Shown one piece after another: positions 48,479 through 60,376 of a stretch of DNA of 64,000 bases; within the stretch, counting starts at the first letter, position 1, and the number at the start of each line of letters is the position of its first letter. Location of the stretch: contig JALGQZ010000009.1 in assembly GCA_023105745.1 (NCBI GenBank), positions 32,451,409 to 32,515,408 on the forward strand, in the 5' to 3' direction. The notes under the pieces were generated by a model. That model was given only the letters and a program-made list of their open reading frames with translations. It was not told the DNA's origin and made no database searches. Made by a program: the position numbers and the translations under genes. Source of the stretch: Austropuccinia psidii (taxonomy: Eukaryota; Basidiomycota; Pucciniomycetes; Pucciniales; Sphaerophragmiaceae).

Positions 48479-50305
48479 TGTGAGCCTTAGAGATATTTTC
48501 ATATACCCAAAAGACCACAAAGAACAAAATCATGTTATAATTACAAATAGATAAATTTATCTATATTATTCAAACAAAAATTAAAATATAGATATAAAAT
48601 TGATATACAAAAATAAAAATTTTATTATAATATAGAATCATAATTAAATTGAAATTTAAAATTGTTAAAACACACTGTTACTTGAAAAAATTAAGCAAAA
48701 ATGAATTCTCACCAAAAATATTAAAATTAATATATTTTTTGAAAAAAAGTTGAATAAAAATTATTATAACTTTTTTTCCAATAAATAAACGTATGAAAAT
48801 TCTTTCACCATTGGATTCCTCATAAAAATCAGGTGGGGTCACCTCTGGGTGAAAAATCTGTAGCTCAACTCTAAATAAGCTTAAATCAAGTTTTTAATAT
48901 GTTATGTATGAAGATCTGAAAATACACAAAGCTTTAATTCACTTCAAACTACATGTGGTGTTAACAATCAATTTTTGTGTTAAAATTGAGGTGTGGTGTG
49001 TAGTTTAGAAGCTATGAGGAATTGAAGTATTTTAAATTGAAATTTGCAAATGTGTGCATGTATTACATGAGTGGACTTGAATTTAAATATGAGGTATCAA
49101 TTATTCCAGTTGTGTACTGTAATTTTTCAATTGAAGCACATATGTAAATCTCTAGTATAATACATGATGAGGAATGGAAAGAAAAAAAAAATTGGAAAAA
49201 TTATTTTTTTGGGGAGAAAAGGAATCTTGACTTCAACAGTTCCATACTCCCCTAATTCCTTTCTGAAAGGGGTGGGATGGCCAAATTAATGAAAATGTTT
49301 ATCAATTTTGGCCTGGAATTGATTCACAGGGTCTGTGACTCAATTGATGATGAGGTTTTGATACCAACCAGGGCAGTTTTAAATGTTTCCAAGGGGGTAA
49401 AACTACCCTGAAGCTAAAAAATCTTAATAAAAACCGTTTTAACTGGGTTTGACTTCTCTTACACAAATTCCTATTTATTTTGAAAGCTTGAAACCAGGTG
49501 TTACCATAGCAATGGCTGATTTAAGGTACTAAAATGGCCGAAACCAGCCCTTATGTGGTCTAAACCAGGTTTCAACGATGTCATAATTGGATTTTCTGTT
49601 GTCAGAGCTTCTTTCACAGCTCATTGGAATAAATTTTAGTTTTGATCCAGAAAATTGGTGGAAATAAAAGAATGTCTTTTTTGTGCCACTTTTCTCTTCA
49701 TGTTAGAATCTTTTCCTTTCAAAATTAGTTTAAACACTGTTAATACAATCAATAAAAGATTCCAACCATCATTTTTCAATCATTTTCAGTTTTTCAACCA
49801 TGTGAAAAATAATTATGATAATTTTTTGTAACTCTTATAAGCATTTTTGTAACTGTTATAATTGTTTTTACCCTTTAACCACCCCAAAAGTAAATTAAAG
49901 CATCTTTCATCACTATTAGCTTTGTCACTTTGTTTCCAAATTGACTCTGGTCAGTTTTGGGCATATTATATCTTTGATATTTTTTGAAAGACTTTGTTCT
50001 TATATTAATTGCCTGCAGTCCTTTTCTCAATTAATTCAAATTGAAATTTCTTTTCAAGAAATTTATTTTTCAGCCTTGAATATCTCTTGTAGAATATTTT
50101 TGGATAAAGTTTTATTGTTGGTAAAACAATAAGCCTGTATAATATTATTGTTTTATACTATAAAGGTTCAAAACAATAAATTTGGTGTGTTTTATTTTAA
50201 AAAATCTTAAATTTTATTATTCTTCATTAAATTTTACCTTATAAAAACTCTGAGAACAGGAAAAGTACTTGATTTCTAAGCAAAGCTTCATATCCACACC
50301 ATAAA
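48479..50305 (+). repeat. Element D 5' LTR
   Basis: 1827 bp, alignable along its whole length with the element C LTR but diverged. It lacks the 22-bp palindrome and has a decayed TATA box. The PBS region after it reads TGGGGCACCAGCTATGA (from 50308), several changes from C. Confidence 0.85.
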
Positions 50306-50450
50306 TTTGGGGCACCAGCTATGATAATTCTTACCTGTTAGATATGTTTTTACCTTTTTTAATCCTTTTTCCTCTATTTAAAAATTTAAAAATCCATAAA
50401 AAAACACTTATAATTCAAAAAATCATAAAAAAAAACTTTTCATATTATAA

Positions 50451-51437
50451 GTGAGGCTTTGTTTTTCATTTCTCCTTTGAAAAACATTTTCTTACTTGAA
50501 TGATTGCTTTTTTCATGTATTTTTAGTTTCTGAAAACGTGGTAAGACAAGAAAATATTGAACAAGCATCAACAGCCACTAGAATTATTCCTGCAAGTACT
50601 GTTAGTTCTTACCATAATAGAACTTTTATTATAGCTCAGAATAATCAAGCAGAACCCATTTATTCTGGATTAATCAATTTGGACATTAGTCATGCACTCC
50701 AAAAAGCAAATCATTTGGCCAACAGTAAGTTTTTGACATAAAAAATACTATTTTTGAGCTGTTTTTCTCATACTATGGCTTCAACAATATGAGGAGCAAG
50801 CTATAATCCCTCAAGCAGCTCCCAAGAAATGTTATAGACATGATTATGGCAGAGGACAATCAGTTACAGAAGACCAAGGGTCAGTAAATGAAACACAAAC
50901 TGACATATTATGCCATTCTGAAGCTTATAACACTGTTTTACCTTCAGACAGAGCTGACACTGCCACAAGAAACCTCAGTGAAAACGTACAAAGCCAGCCA
51001 GAAGGCTTACAAAAATGCACTGAAGCACAAAGAGTATCAAATTCTTTCAGATCTGTTGAAAACTTCATGAACTATTAGCTGACTGTGAGAAAATTTCTTG
51101 GCCATCCCAGCACTTGAAAGTTACTGAATGGATGGAATCCATTGATTGAAGAGAGGAATATGATGCTTGTAAGAGCAGAATGGAGGAAAAACAACCCTCA
51201 ACCACCCAAAAAGGTGCCAAAACCAGACACAGTAGCCAGAAGCAGAAATTGAAACATGAGAAGAAGCCAAAAGGTCAGAGCAAGGGCAAAGGAAAAGCAA
51301 CAGCCAAAACACCATACAGCCAGGGCTACAGAATCCCAAAGATTCAACAGGATGCCACACAAAATGTGTTTCAGATCTCCAGAACTATGATCCAATTTCA
51401 GAAAAATAAGGAAGCCAGATTAAAATATCAGAAATGA
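50451..51437 (+). pseudogene. Element D overlapping accessory ORF
   Basis: A leader intron-like 50451-50526 has the same A|GTGAGG donor and TTTTAG acceptor as C, but the base after it gives ATT, not ATG. The exon 50527-50724 is exactly as long as in C (198 bases) and encodes SENVVRQENIEQAS...NHLANS. The GTAAGT donor is kept. The acceptor ACCAG is lost (ACAAT). Exon 2 matches C (LFYLQTELTLPQ, KEYQILSDLL, YRIPKIQQDA) with shifts. Confidence 0.5.
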
Positions 51438-52428
51438 TTTCTGACATTCTAGATGGGATTCCAAACTTGTATATAGCTATAAATGATATAAAAAGTCATA
51501 TTTCTGATAAACATTCAACAATTTGTAACAATATTAAGACAAATAATCTAAGTTGGAGCCAAAGAAAGAAACACTTATGTGTTTTGGCATTTTTGAAGAA
51601 AAATTAAAAAATAAAATGATGAAAGTTCATTCTCAAATAAGATAAATGAACGATCTGCCATTATAAAAGAATTAACAGATGAATATTCTAAATTCAATAT
51701 TGATGATATAATTGAAGCAAAGAGAAACCAGCCATAGATATTATCAAAGCAGATAATAAGGAAGTCCTTGATGATATTTTGTATTCCTTTACTGAAGTAA
51801 GGAAATATACAATTGCCTTGAAAAAGTGTTTTTATACCTCACAAGAGGAAGTATCAAAATTAACAATGACATTGAATAAAGTGATTTCTGATAATACTAA
51901 ACAAGAAGAATTATGGAAAGAACTGACAATTAAAGAAGACATGTATAAAATGGAGCTGGTAAACTTAATACAAAGCTTTGAACATGCAGTCAGAAATTCA
52001 CAAAGGTGTAGCAACATTGAAATGAATGATATTAAACAGCTATTGCACACCTTACCAAGAACTTCTACACCTTTGAATCAGAATGAGGGTACAAGAAATT
52101 ACAACCCACAAGTATTGGGTGTAGATAATTCACAAATAAAGAATGAATTTTACACTTCTTTCCATAACATGGAATCATAAATGAACCAAGCACTTTTGAA
52201 AGACGTACCAAAACTGAAAGAATGGGCTCACTTCAGTGGTGAAGAAGAATATGACCACATGAAATTCATCAGAGATACTTACATGATCAAAGGAGAGTTT
52301 AAATTACCAGAAAGCTTTAACAGCTTGTTCACCAAATCAGCTCATAGATGGTATATCAAGCTAAGACAAGCACATGGAAACCAAAGTTGGACTTGGTGGA
52401 AAACCCAAGGCATTAATAAGTGGGCCAA
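51438..52428 (+). pseudogene. Element D gag, left part
   Basis: Coiled coil (51779-52180) then, after a TAA at 52178-52180, the capsid-like AHFSGEEEYDHMKFIR, RWYIKLRQAHGNQSW and NKWAN. It stops at the E insertion. Confidence 0.8.
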
Positions 52429-53842
52429 TGTCACAGGGGCTTTGGAAAGAAATAAAAGAGTGGCCTGGCACTCAGCAATCAGGGAACTCACTTGGAAGAC
52501 TACAAAATAATAAAGAAATAAAAATAAAAGAATAAATTCCTCTAAGAAATATGCAGGTACAAAGATGAGATGCAATAAGAGGAAAGAGGAGCAAACCAAG
52601 TAAGTCCTTAATCACGGTTTCAACCTGACAAAATGAACAATGGAATTAGTAAGGATATGACCACCAAATATCCATTGACAGGCAAAGACAGAAAAAGAGC
52701 AAAGGTGCTAAATGACTGACTTGATAATATCATTATTCACTTAAAAGTATGATAAGATAAATAAAGATAAAATAGAATCAAATTATGTTAATTAACTGGG
52801 GAAAAACCTTCCAGGGTGGAAAGGGTAGCCGTTATCTGTGAAAAGCTGGGAGCTTGAGTTCTTCAGGCTGAAAACTGATCTGTATTGGTCCTTGAGGCTG
52901 TATTGATTGTTTTGGGAATTGATACAGATGGATAATATTGAAATTGAAATGGGTTGAATGAATTTCCCATACTTGAAAATGAAATACAGTTCTTGATGGA
53001 TCCAGACTGTATTGAAATGAAGGTGGTTGCCAAGATGGATTGAGTGGAGCTTTGACACTTGACAATGAATGAATGAATGAACTGACTCTTGAATCTCTGA
53101 GAATGGGTGAACAGTATTCCCTTGGAGTAATACTGTGAATGAAATTATCCAATGACGTCTTGATGGCGTGATTGGTCTTTGACGCTGAAACACTTGCTCT
53201 CGAGCCTTGATGAATCCTCTGAATGATTGGGTGCCTTGATGACGTGATGATATGTTGGAATATTGAAATGACCATTTGATATTGCCACCATTGAATTGCT
53301 GTTGAAAAATGATGCATAATGATATATAACATCATTTATGGCATATTGGTCCATTGGAAAGAGGATTACGTCTAAAGGTCTTGAGATGGAATGACAGAGG
53401 GGAAAGAGATGGATGTAATGGCTTCAGAGATTGGAAAGGTGTTTCTGGGTCCTTTGGGATTTTTGGCCACTTTTGAGTTCTGAGCCAAAAACTGGCCCAA
53501 AGGGCAGGAAAGTGTCTTTTGGACACTTTGCGTCAAAGTGCGCAAAATGCGCAAATGCGCATTATGAGCCCAAATGGCCAAAAACAGTCATTTGAGCCAT
53601 TTCCCCTGGTTTTGAGGGAAATGACCAGAAATACCCAACTGGGTAGAAATTGCTGCTATGGCTTCTGGATTGAGGTGAAGGGCCATGAAGGCCCCAAAAG
53701 ACAAATGGCCATAAATGGTCCATAAGATGATGACGTGGCCATATTGGCCACTGGTGATGGATATTGCCAACTGGCCATAAAAGGACTGTGGCTTGATATT
53801 CCATATGGAGACTCAAGGAGGTGAATTGCCATGGTTGTGACA
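52429..53842 (-). repeat. Element E 3' LTR
   Basis: It contains repeated palindromes TGCGCA (53537-53562) and TGGCCA (53570-53775). The purine-rich tract at its inner edge is AAGGTGGGGGGTAC on the minus strand (53843-53856). Confidence 0.95.
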
Positions 53843-54225
53843 GTACCCCCCACCTTGAAATGGTGAGCTCCTGAGCACCAATACAATGTGAAGCCTGTTG
53901 AGGCTATTGGAAAGGATTGAGAGTGGGATGGAGGAAAGTTCTTTTAAGAGGAAAATAAAATAATAACTGATATCAAAAATTTGTCATATGACACAGGAAT
54001 TGCTTGATCTTCTTTTGAGATTGGCTTCATGATTGATGATGTTGTAATGAATGAATATTCTTTGAGATGATAAAATGAAAATGAAAATAAAATTTAATAT
54101 AAAGAATGAAAATTAAAATAAAAGAAAAATGAATTGAATATTGAGGAGGTTCCAATCTTCATCACGGAGGTTGATAACTGATTTTGAAATTGGCCAAGGA
54201 CCTGGAAAGAGAAATTCGATGCCAG

Positions 54226-54612
54226 GTGCTCACAAAGTGGCCAAGGTTATGTTTTGACAAGATTGTAGACCCCTCAGCAAAGTGCACACCAGGAGAGGAA
54301 CTTACTTTTGGTGGTTACCACTCCTGCCAGTGCCATAAAAATAAAAACAAAAACTGTTGAAGGAATGAATTTGAATTTTGAAGTCTTGGAAATGAATTGA
54401 AAAGTGAATGGCCCATTGTTCCAAGTGAAAATGGCCATAAGATTGGAAATGAAGTTGAAAGCCATGACAAAGATCTGTGTCCAAAATTGCAAAGTGCTCA
54501 CAGAGTGGCCAAGGTGATTCTTACAACAAAAAAAAGAGTAGAATACCCCTAAAGGTGCATACCAGGAGTGGGACTTACTTTTGGTAATTCCTCTCCCCAC
54601 CAAGCACCATAA
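54226..54612. repeat. Paired about 117-bp repeats in the element E 3' region
   Basis: Units 54226-54340 and 54494-54612 share CACA(A/G)AGTGGCCAAGG and ACCAGGAG.G(G/A)ACTTACTTTTGGT. On the minus strand each carries ACCAAAAGTAAGT, a splice-donor-like word. The same pair occurs in element F. Confidence 0.75.
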
Positions 54613-54616
54613 TGAA

Positions 54617-57600
54617 TCAAGCTTTTGAAGAATTGGGCCCAGGCTTGTCAGGATATAATGAATGAAAATCCTTAACCAGTTCAGGACAGTTCTTGTGGTT
54701 TTCAGTTGGTTCCCAAGTGAATCTTTCTGAGTCTTGACTGAAACCTTTCCATTCCACTAAATACCATAATTTTCCTCTCTTAAGCTTTGAGTCCAGTATT
54801 TGAGATACTTACCATTCCTCTTCTTCTTCAATGATGATTGGAGGAGGAGGCTCTTGATGTCTATTTGGGATTGTTGATGTCTTGACTGGTTCTAAGAGTG
54901 AAATATGGAAGACTGGGTGGATGGACTTCCATTGAGATGGGAGCTTGAGGTGGTAGGCATGAGTGCTGACTTTCTTCAAGATTGGAAAAGGACCCAACCA
55001 TCTTTCAGACAGTTTTTTGGTGGGTCTAGTTGATTTGATGTTCTTGGAAGAAAGCCATACCATGTCACCAGGATTGAAAACAGGTGGACTTGCTCTAATT
55101 TCATCTGCATACCTCTTAAACCTTTTTATGGAAACTTCAAGTTCTCTCTTGACATCTTGCTGTACTGATTGGATTTTTGTTGATAAATTTCCAGCAGGAG
55201 TATCTTGAGTAATGTTAACTGAGTCAAAATGTGGATATCTTCCATAAACAGTGAAAAACGGTGATTGTTTTGTTGAAGAGTGGTCAGAGTTATTGTAGGC
55301 AAATTCAGCCAGAGGGAGCCAGGTGTTCCAATCATCTTGATGATAACTGACATACATCCAAAGGTACTGTTCTAGTATCTGATTTACCCTCTCTGTCTGT
55401 CCATCAGTTTCTGGATGATAAGCAGTTGACAGATCTCTTGAAATCTTGAGCTGCTGACAAAGATTGGTCCAAAAGGAAGAAACAAAAAGAGAACCTTTAT
55501 CACTAACAATGCTTGAAGGAAGGTCATGCTTTGATAAAATGTTCTTGATGAATAAATGGGCAAAATCTAATGATGTGATTGAAGACATTGTTGGAAGAAA
55601 GACTGCCATTTTTGAGAACCTTTCCACTATGACTAAAATTGAATCAAAGGAATTGGACAGTGGCAGTTGAGTGATAAAGTCCTTTGAGAGACAAATCCAA
55701 GGACAACTTGGAATTGGAAGAGGATTGAGGAATCCAAACTTCTTGTGATGAATATTTTTGTTTCTTGAACACTGTTGACAGGATGATACAGAATCCTTGA
55801 GAAATTGAGTCATGCCAGGCCAGTGAAAATCCCGCTTGACAGGTTTGAGAGTCTTCTCTTGGCCAGGGTGTCCAGCTAGAGGAGAGTCATGCCTTTTTTG
55901 AAGTATGCTGAGTTGAATTGTAGGGTCATTTGGGAGCACCACCCAATCTTTGAACAGAGGTAGTTGGGAGGAGGAATCAAGAAAATAATCTTGGACAGAT
56001 TTACCTTTACCCAAATCTTGAAGGTTACTTCTATATTGAGAATCTTGCCATAATGCCTTCTGAATTGATTCAATCAAATTTGAAAATGCTTCCACCTTGA
56101 CTGCAAAGAATTTTGAGGCTTGAATTTCATATTGCTTGTTTATTTTTTGATAATTCATTGAATTCTTGCTGATGAAATCTTCCCCCCTCTCTGGGTAAAC
56201 ATTGTCCTGACGTGATAAAGAATCTGGAAGGGTAGCCAAGCGGCCAGGGCAGTAGGTGATTGAAGAATGGAATTCAGAGAGAAATTCAGCCCAGCAGGCT
56301 TGACGGCGAGTGAAAATCTTTGAAGACATAAAATATTGAAGTGATCAATGATTGGTGAGAACTTCAAAAGAGGAAGAAAGAGAAAGGAGAAAAGCTCTCC
56401 AGCGCTTGAGAACCCAGACTATGCCAAGGAGTTCCTTGTGACAAATCTCATAATTGAGCTCAGCTGGGAGAAGCTTGTGGCTATCAAATGCAATGGGATG
56501 TTTTCCTGAGTCAGAAATCTGACTCAGTACAGCACCCAAGGCATACTCTGATGCATCAGTCTCTACAATGGTGGGTAGAGAAGGATCAAAGTGAGAAACG
56601 ATTGCAGCAATGGTGAATGCCTCTTTGAGTTGACAAAACAGTCTAAGAGCTTCCTCATTGAGGGGAAAGCGGGAATCTTTCTTGAGGAAACTTGTGAGTG
56701 AACTAATCTTCTTTGAATAATTCTTGATGAAATGGTGGTAAAAATTGGCCAAGCCAAGGAATGATTGAAGAGCCTTGAGGTTTCTTGGAGGTGGCCAATT
56801 AAGAATTTGCTAGACTTTTGCTTGGTCCATCTTGAGGCCTTCAGAAGAAACAACATAACCAAGGTATTCTACACTAGAAACATGAAAAGGCACTTTGAAG
56901 CCTTAGCAAAGAGGTTATTGGCTCTGAGTCTGGAAAGAACAGTGGACACATGAGTGACATGTTCTTCTTCAGATTTGGAAAAGACCATAATGTCATCCAA
57001 ATAAACCACAACATAAATATCAAGAAGATCATAAGAAATATCATTGACAAGGTCTTAGAAAGAGGCAGGAGAATTGGTGAGCCCAAATGGCATAACCAAA
57101 TACTCATAGCTGCCATATTTAGTTCTAAAACATGTCAAATGTTCATCACCTTCCTTGATTCTGAGCAGGTTATATTCACCATGCAAATCAATCTTGGAGA
57201 AGATAGAAGAACCATTGAAAACAGTAAGAAGCTGATTCATAGGAGGAACAGGATACTTGTTCCTCCTAGTAACAGAATTGAGTTTGTGGTAATCAACACA
57301 CAAACGGAGGACACCATCTTTCGTTTTGAGAAAGAGGACAGGTGCTCCTGTTAAAGAGGAGCTTGGCCAGATGAAAACTTTCTCTACATTCTCTGAAATG
57401 TAGGCACTGAGTGTATCTGACTCTTGGTTTGATAAAGAGTAGATCACCCCAACTGGAGGTAGAGACCCCTCCAGCTCAATATGATGATCACAGGCGCAGT
57501 GAGGAGGAAGTTTCTCTGCTTTTACCTTGGAGAATACATCTAAGTACTGGTGATAGGCAGGAGGAACAACATTTATCATGGTTTCTATTTCTTCTAACTC

Positions 57601-57966
57601 TTCCTCTTCATCCCACGACTCCTCCAGGGAGTCATGATAAGATGAAGGAGGAAGGTCCATATTCCCAAAGAAGAGATGAAGTGAAGATACAAAATTATCT
57701 TCTCCAACATCTTGAATCTCTTTCAAGACTTCATCTCTAGATGATAGTAATGACTGATGGGAATTAAGGGAAGGAATATGGACAGAAGATGGAAATGATG
57801 GTGTTCTGGAATCACCAACCAGAGCTGCAAATGATTTGGCAGAAGAAAAGGCATTACTGAAAGATGTTGAAGGATCATAATATTCCTTATGATCAGAATT
57901 GAAGGTGATCAGCCCTTGCCTCCAATCAATAGATGGATTAAAATGATTGAGGAACTCAAAGCCCAA
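54617..57966 (-). pseudogene. Element E pol (RT, RNase H, integrase, chromodomain)
   Basis: RT: YLDVFSKVKAEKLPPH, LRLCVDYHKLN, KIDLHGEYNLLRI and YLVMPFGLTNSPASF; TAA at 57055-57057; then [14 protein letters not shown] shift lies near 56885. RNase H: IVETDASEYALGAVL to 56345. TGA at 56345-56347. Integrase (506-codon open stretch, 54809-56329): finger HDSPLAGHPGQEKT...CQQC, SKDFITQLP (D), SDKGSLF (D), HPETDGQTERVNQ (E), LGPFPILKKVS. A TAA at 54809-54811 falls exactly before a chromodomain (SQILDSKLKRGKLWYLVEWK...FTWEP), read in the same frame to 54617. The chromodomain would steer integration to modified chromatin. Confidence 0.9.
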
Positions 57967-58061
57967 TATGAGGTCTTCTCCCTTGGGAGTATCAATGACT
58001 AGAGAGTCCTATTCAAAGCTTGGGAAGGAAAGGAGCTCAATGATATATTTATTATGGTGAG

Positions 58062-58298
58062 TCACAAATAGAGAAGGAGACTCTGAGGAATCTTCTCTGG
58101 GAGTCCTGACATGGTCAATGAGTACTTATGAACAAACTGCTTTGCAATAAATGAGTTGGTAGCACCAGAATCAATGAGAATACTGTAAAACATATCAGAG
58201 AGAGAAGAAAAGACAAAAAATTTAAGAGAATTTTTGACACCAGTATTCAGAATCCACAACTGTGCTCTGGATGGAAAATAGTGAAAACCATTGAACAC
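58062..58298 (-). pseudogene. Element E protease
   Basis: Contains ILIDSGATNSFIAKQF, the canonical DSG aspartic protease centre of Gypsy elements, near 58150. The downstream part to RT is open from 57966 in another register. Confidence 0.75.
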
Positions 58299-58349
58299 AA
58301 CATGATCTTCACTCAGGCTTTTCCCTGGCTGGGAAATTTGCCTGACGGT

Positions 58350-59630
58350 TGGGTAAGCTTGTTTTGAGGCCTTTTGAAACAGGACTCAAGACTATGCTTC
58401 CCACCACAATAGGTTCATAGGCCCTCCTTGATTCTTCTTTCTTTTTCAGAATTCATTCACTTGAAATCTTTATTCAATAAAGAAGAATGGGGCTTGTCCC
58501 TCTTCTGAAAATTCTTCTTCTTCTTTTGACTTGAGCTTGAAGAACTTTGAGGATGAGAAGAACTTGACTTTGAGGCTTCTGGCTTCTTCTCTTGATGATG
58601 AATTTTTTCATTTTGCCTCTCATGGTACCTGGTATCAAGCTCCAGGGTAATATCCAGAAAGTCTTGAAGGATGGGAGGCCAATTGATCCAAAATCCTGGA
58701 TGGCAATCCCTTCCTGAAATGATGGATAAGAGCCCTTTCACCCCAATATCCAATTCTTGAGACAAGACTTCTGAAATCAGCAATGTATGAAGATACATGC
58801 CCACCTTCTTTCATTCTTAAAGAATCCAATTCTGCTTCAGCTTTTCTGACTTCATTTGGGTTCCCCAATAAGGTGAAGAGTTGAGATTCAAATAGTTTCC
58901 ATGAATTGAGAAGGTAATTTGGATCTTGATTGGTGAGATTGGAAAGATAAGGCTCAATCCATTTTGAAGCCCTGCCAATGAGAAATGAAGTGGCATAAAG
59001 GACCTTCTTTCTGTCTTGAGAGAAGTTTGCCAGATCATTATGAAAAATCAGTTGAAAAGACTGAATAAAGCTTCTATCTTAGAAGGGTTGAGTCCCATCA
59101 AAGCTTTCTGGTGCTTTCATAGATGGAGTCTTGAAGGCTGGTGGTCTTGATGCTTCAGAGGATGAAGCTGCTTGAAGATTGGCCATAATCTGAGTCATTT
59201 GCTGCATAATGGCCAATAAAGATGGTTCAGACTGATGAGAGACAGGCTGATTAGACTGGGCTAGAGTTGGCCCTCCAGTACCTTGGGATGCCTCCACAGG
59301 AGCAGGAACACCTTCAGTACCATCAGACTCTTCCTCTTCCACAAAATTCTCCTCCTCTTCACCATCTTCACCTGGACCTTTGAAAATGGTCCTTGAAGCT
59401 CCTGGAAATCCGTTAACTACTCCTGAGCATGAGCTTGATCTTCTTGGCAATCTTCCTTCCTTCCTGGTTGGTGCTGCTCCTTCCAAAATGGGTCCTCTGT
59501 CCAATTTGGCCCTCAGTTGAGAAACTGCTGGGGTGCCATCAAGAGGAGCCCTGGGAGTTGGAGTGAGAACAGATTGAGTTCTGGCCTGAGATCTTGTCTG
59601 GCTTACAGGAGGTGAGTGTTGGAGTGGCAT
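58350..59630 (-). pseudogene. Element E gag
   Basis: It starts MPLQHSPPVSQTRSQ at 59630, then a Pro/Ser-rich and acidic region (EEEENFVEEEESDG), QQMTQIMANLQAAS and APESFDG. A shift follows near 59079. The capsid-like part includes KAEAELDSLRMKEGG and YIADFRSLVSRIG, with another shift near 58800. It then becomes Ser/Lys-rich (QKKKKNFQKRDK). At 58386-58417 a zinc-knuckle remnant, YCGGKHSLESC, has a stop (58415-58417) where its first Cys should be. Confidence 0.8.
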
Positions 59631-60376
59631 GATTTCAGGATAAAAATGAAATAAAATGAAAAAGAATCAAGATTTAAAGATGAAAACTTGAGGCAATTGA
59701 AATAATGCTTGAAGTCAAAAATCAAAATCAATATCTTGAGGAAAATCAATAAAAATAAATAAATCAAATGAAATCTTCAGGTAAATCAATCAATTAAATA
59801 TCAAATGAAAACTTAAAGTCAATGAATCAAATAAGTCAAATAAATCAAAATCAAAATCTTGCAAAATCAATCAATCAATCAATTGAATGAATTCTTGAGG
59901 CAAAATCAATTTATGTCAAAATTCTTGATGTGAAAAATCAGCAAAATCAATGAAATCTTCAGGTCAATCAATTTTCTTGAGGCCAATATCAATTTGTTTC
60001 AAATAAAATTCAAGTGAGTTCTTCCTTAAAAATCAAAATTCTTGTAGAATGAATCAAATTTGAATCTTGATGTGAAGAATGTGTCTGAATAACTGATGAA
60101 AGATTTGAAAATCAAATGAAAATTAAGATGACGCCTGAATTATGAATCAATTAAAGATGATTATTTGGGATAGGATTTAAGAAAAAGGAGATAAAAATAA
60201 AATTGGGGTCAGCTTTCAATCTTCAGAATGAAGAATGAATGAGAGAAAATTGAGAGGTGACAATGAATCATAAGGTTCATAAGCGTTAAAGAGTCATAAT
60301 TTCAATGAAATGAGTGAATGAAATTATAAAGAAAGAATGAACAGAATGAAAAGAAATTATGAGTTAATTAATATAA
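59631..60376 (-). other. Element E leader, rich in AATCAAT-type words
   Basis: About 750 bases between LTR and gag start, with many irregular copies of AATCAAT/AAATCAA, and TCTTGAGG recurring between 59660 and 60060. No tRNA-like PBS (TGG) follows the LTR end: the minus strand continues TTATATTAATTAACTC. Confidence 0.65.

Noticed and set aside
54809..54811. Programmed readthrough between integrase and chromodomain of E
   Set aside because: E has other plain stops (57055, 56345) and shifts, so a chance mutation is simpler.
59690..60060. CRISPR-like or regular tandem array
   Set aside because: The AATCAAT words are irregular in length and spacing, in a eukaryotic retroelement leader.
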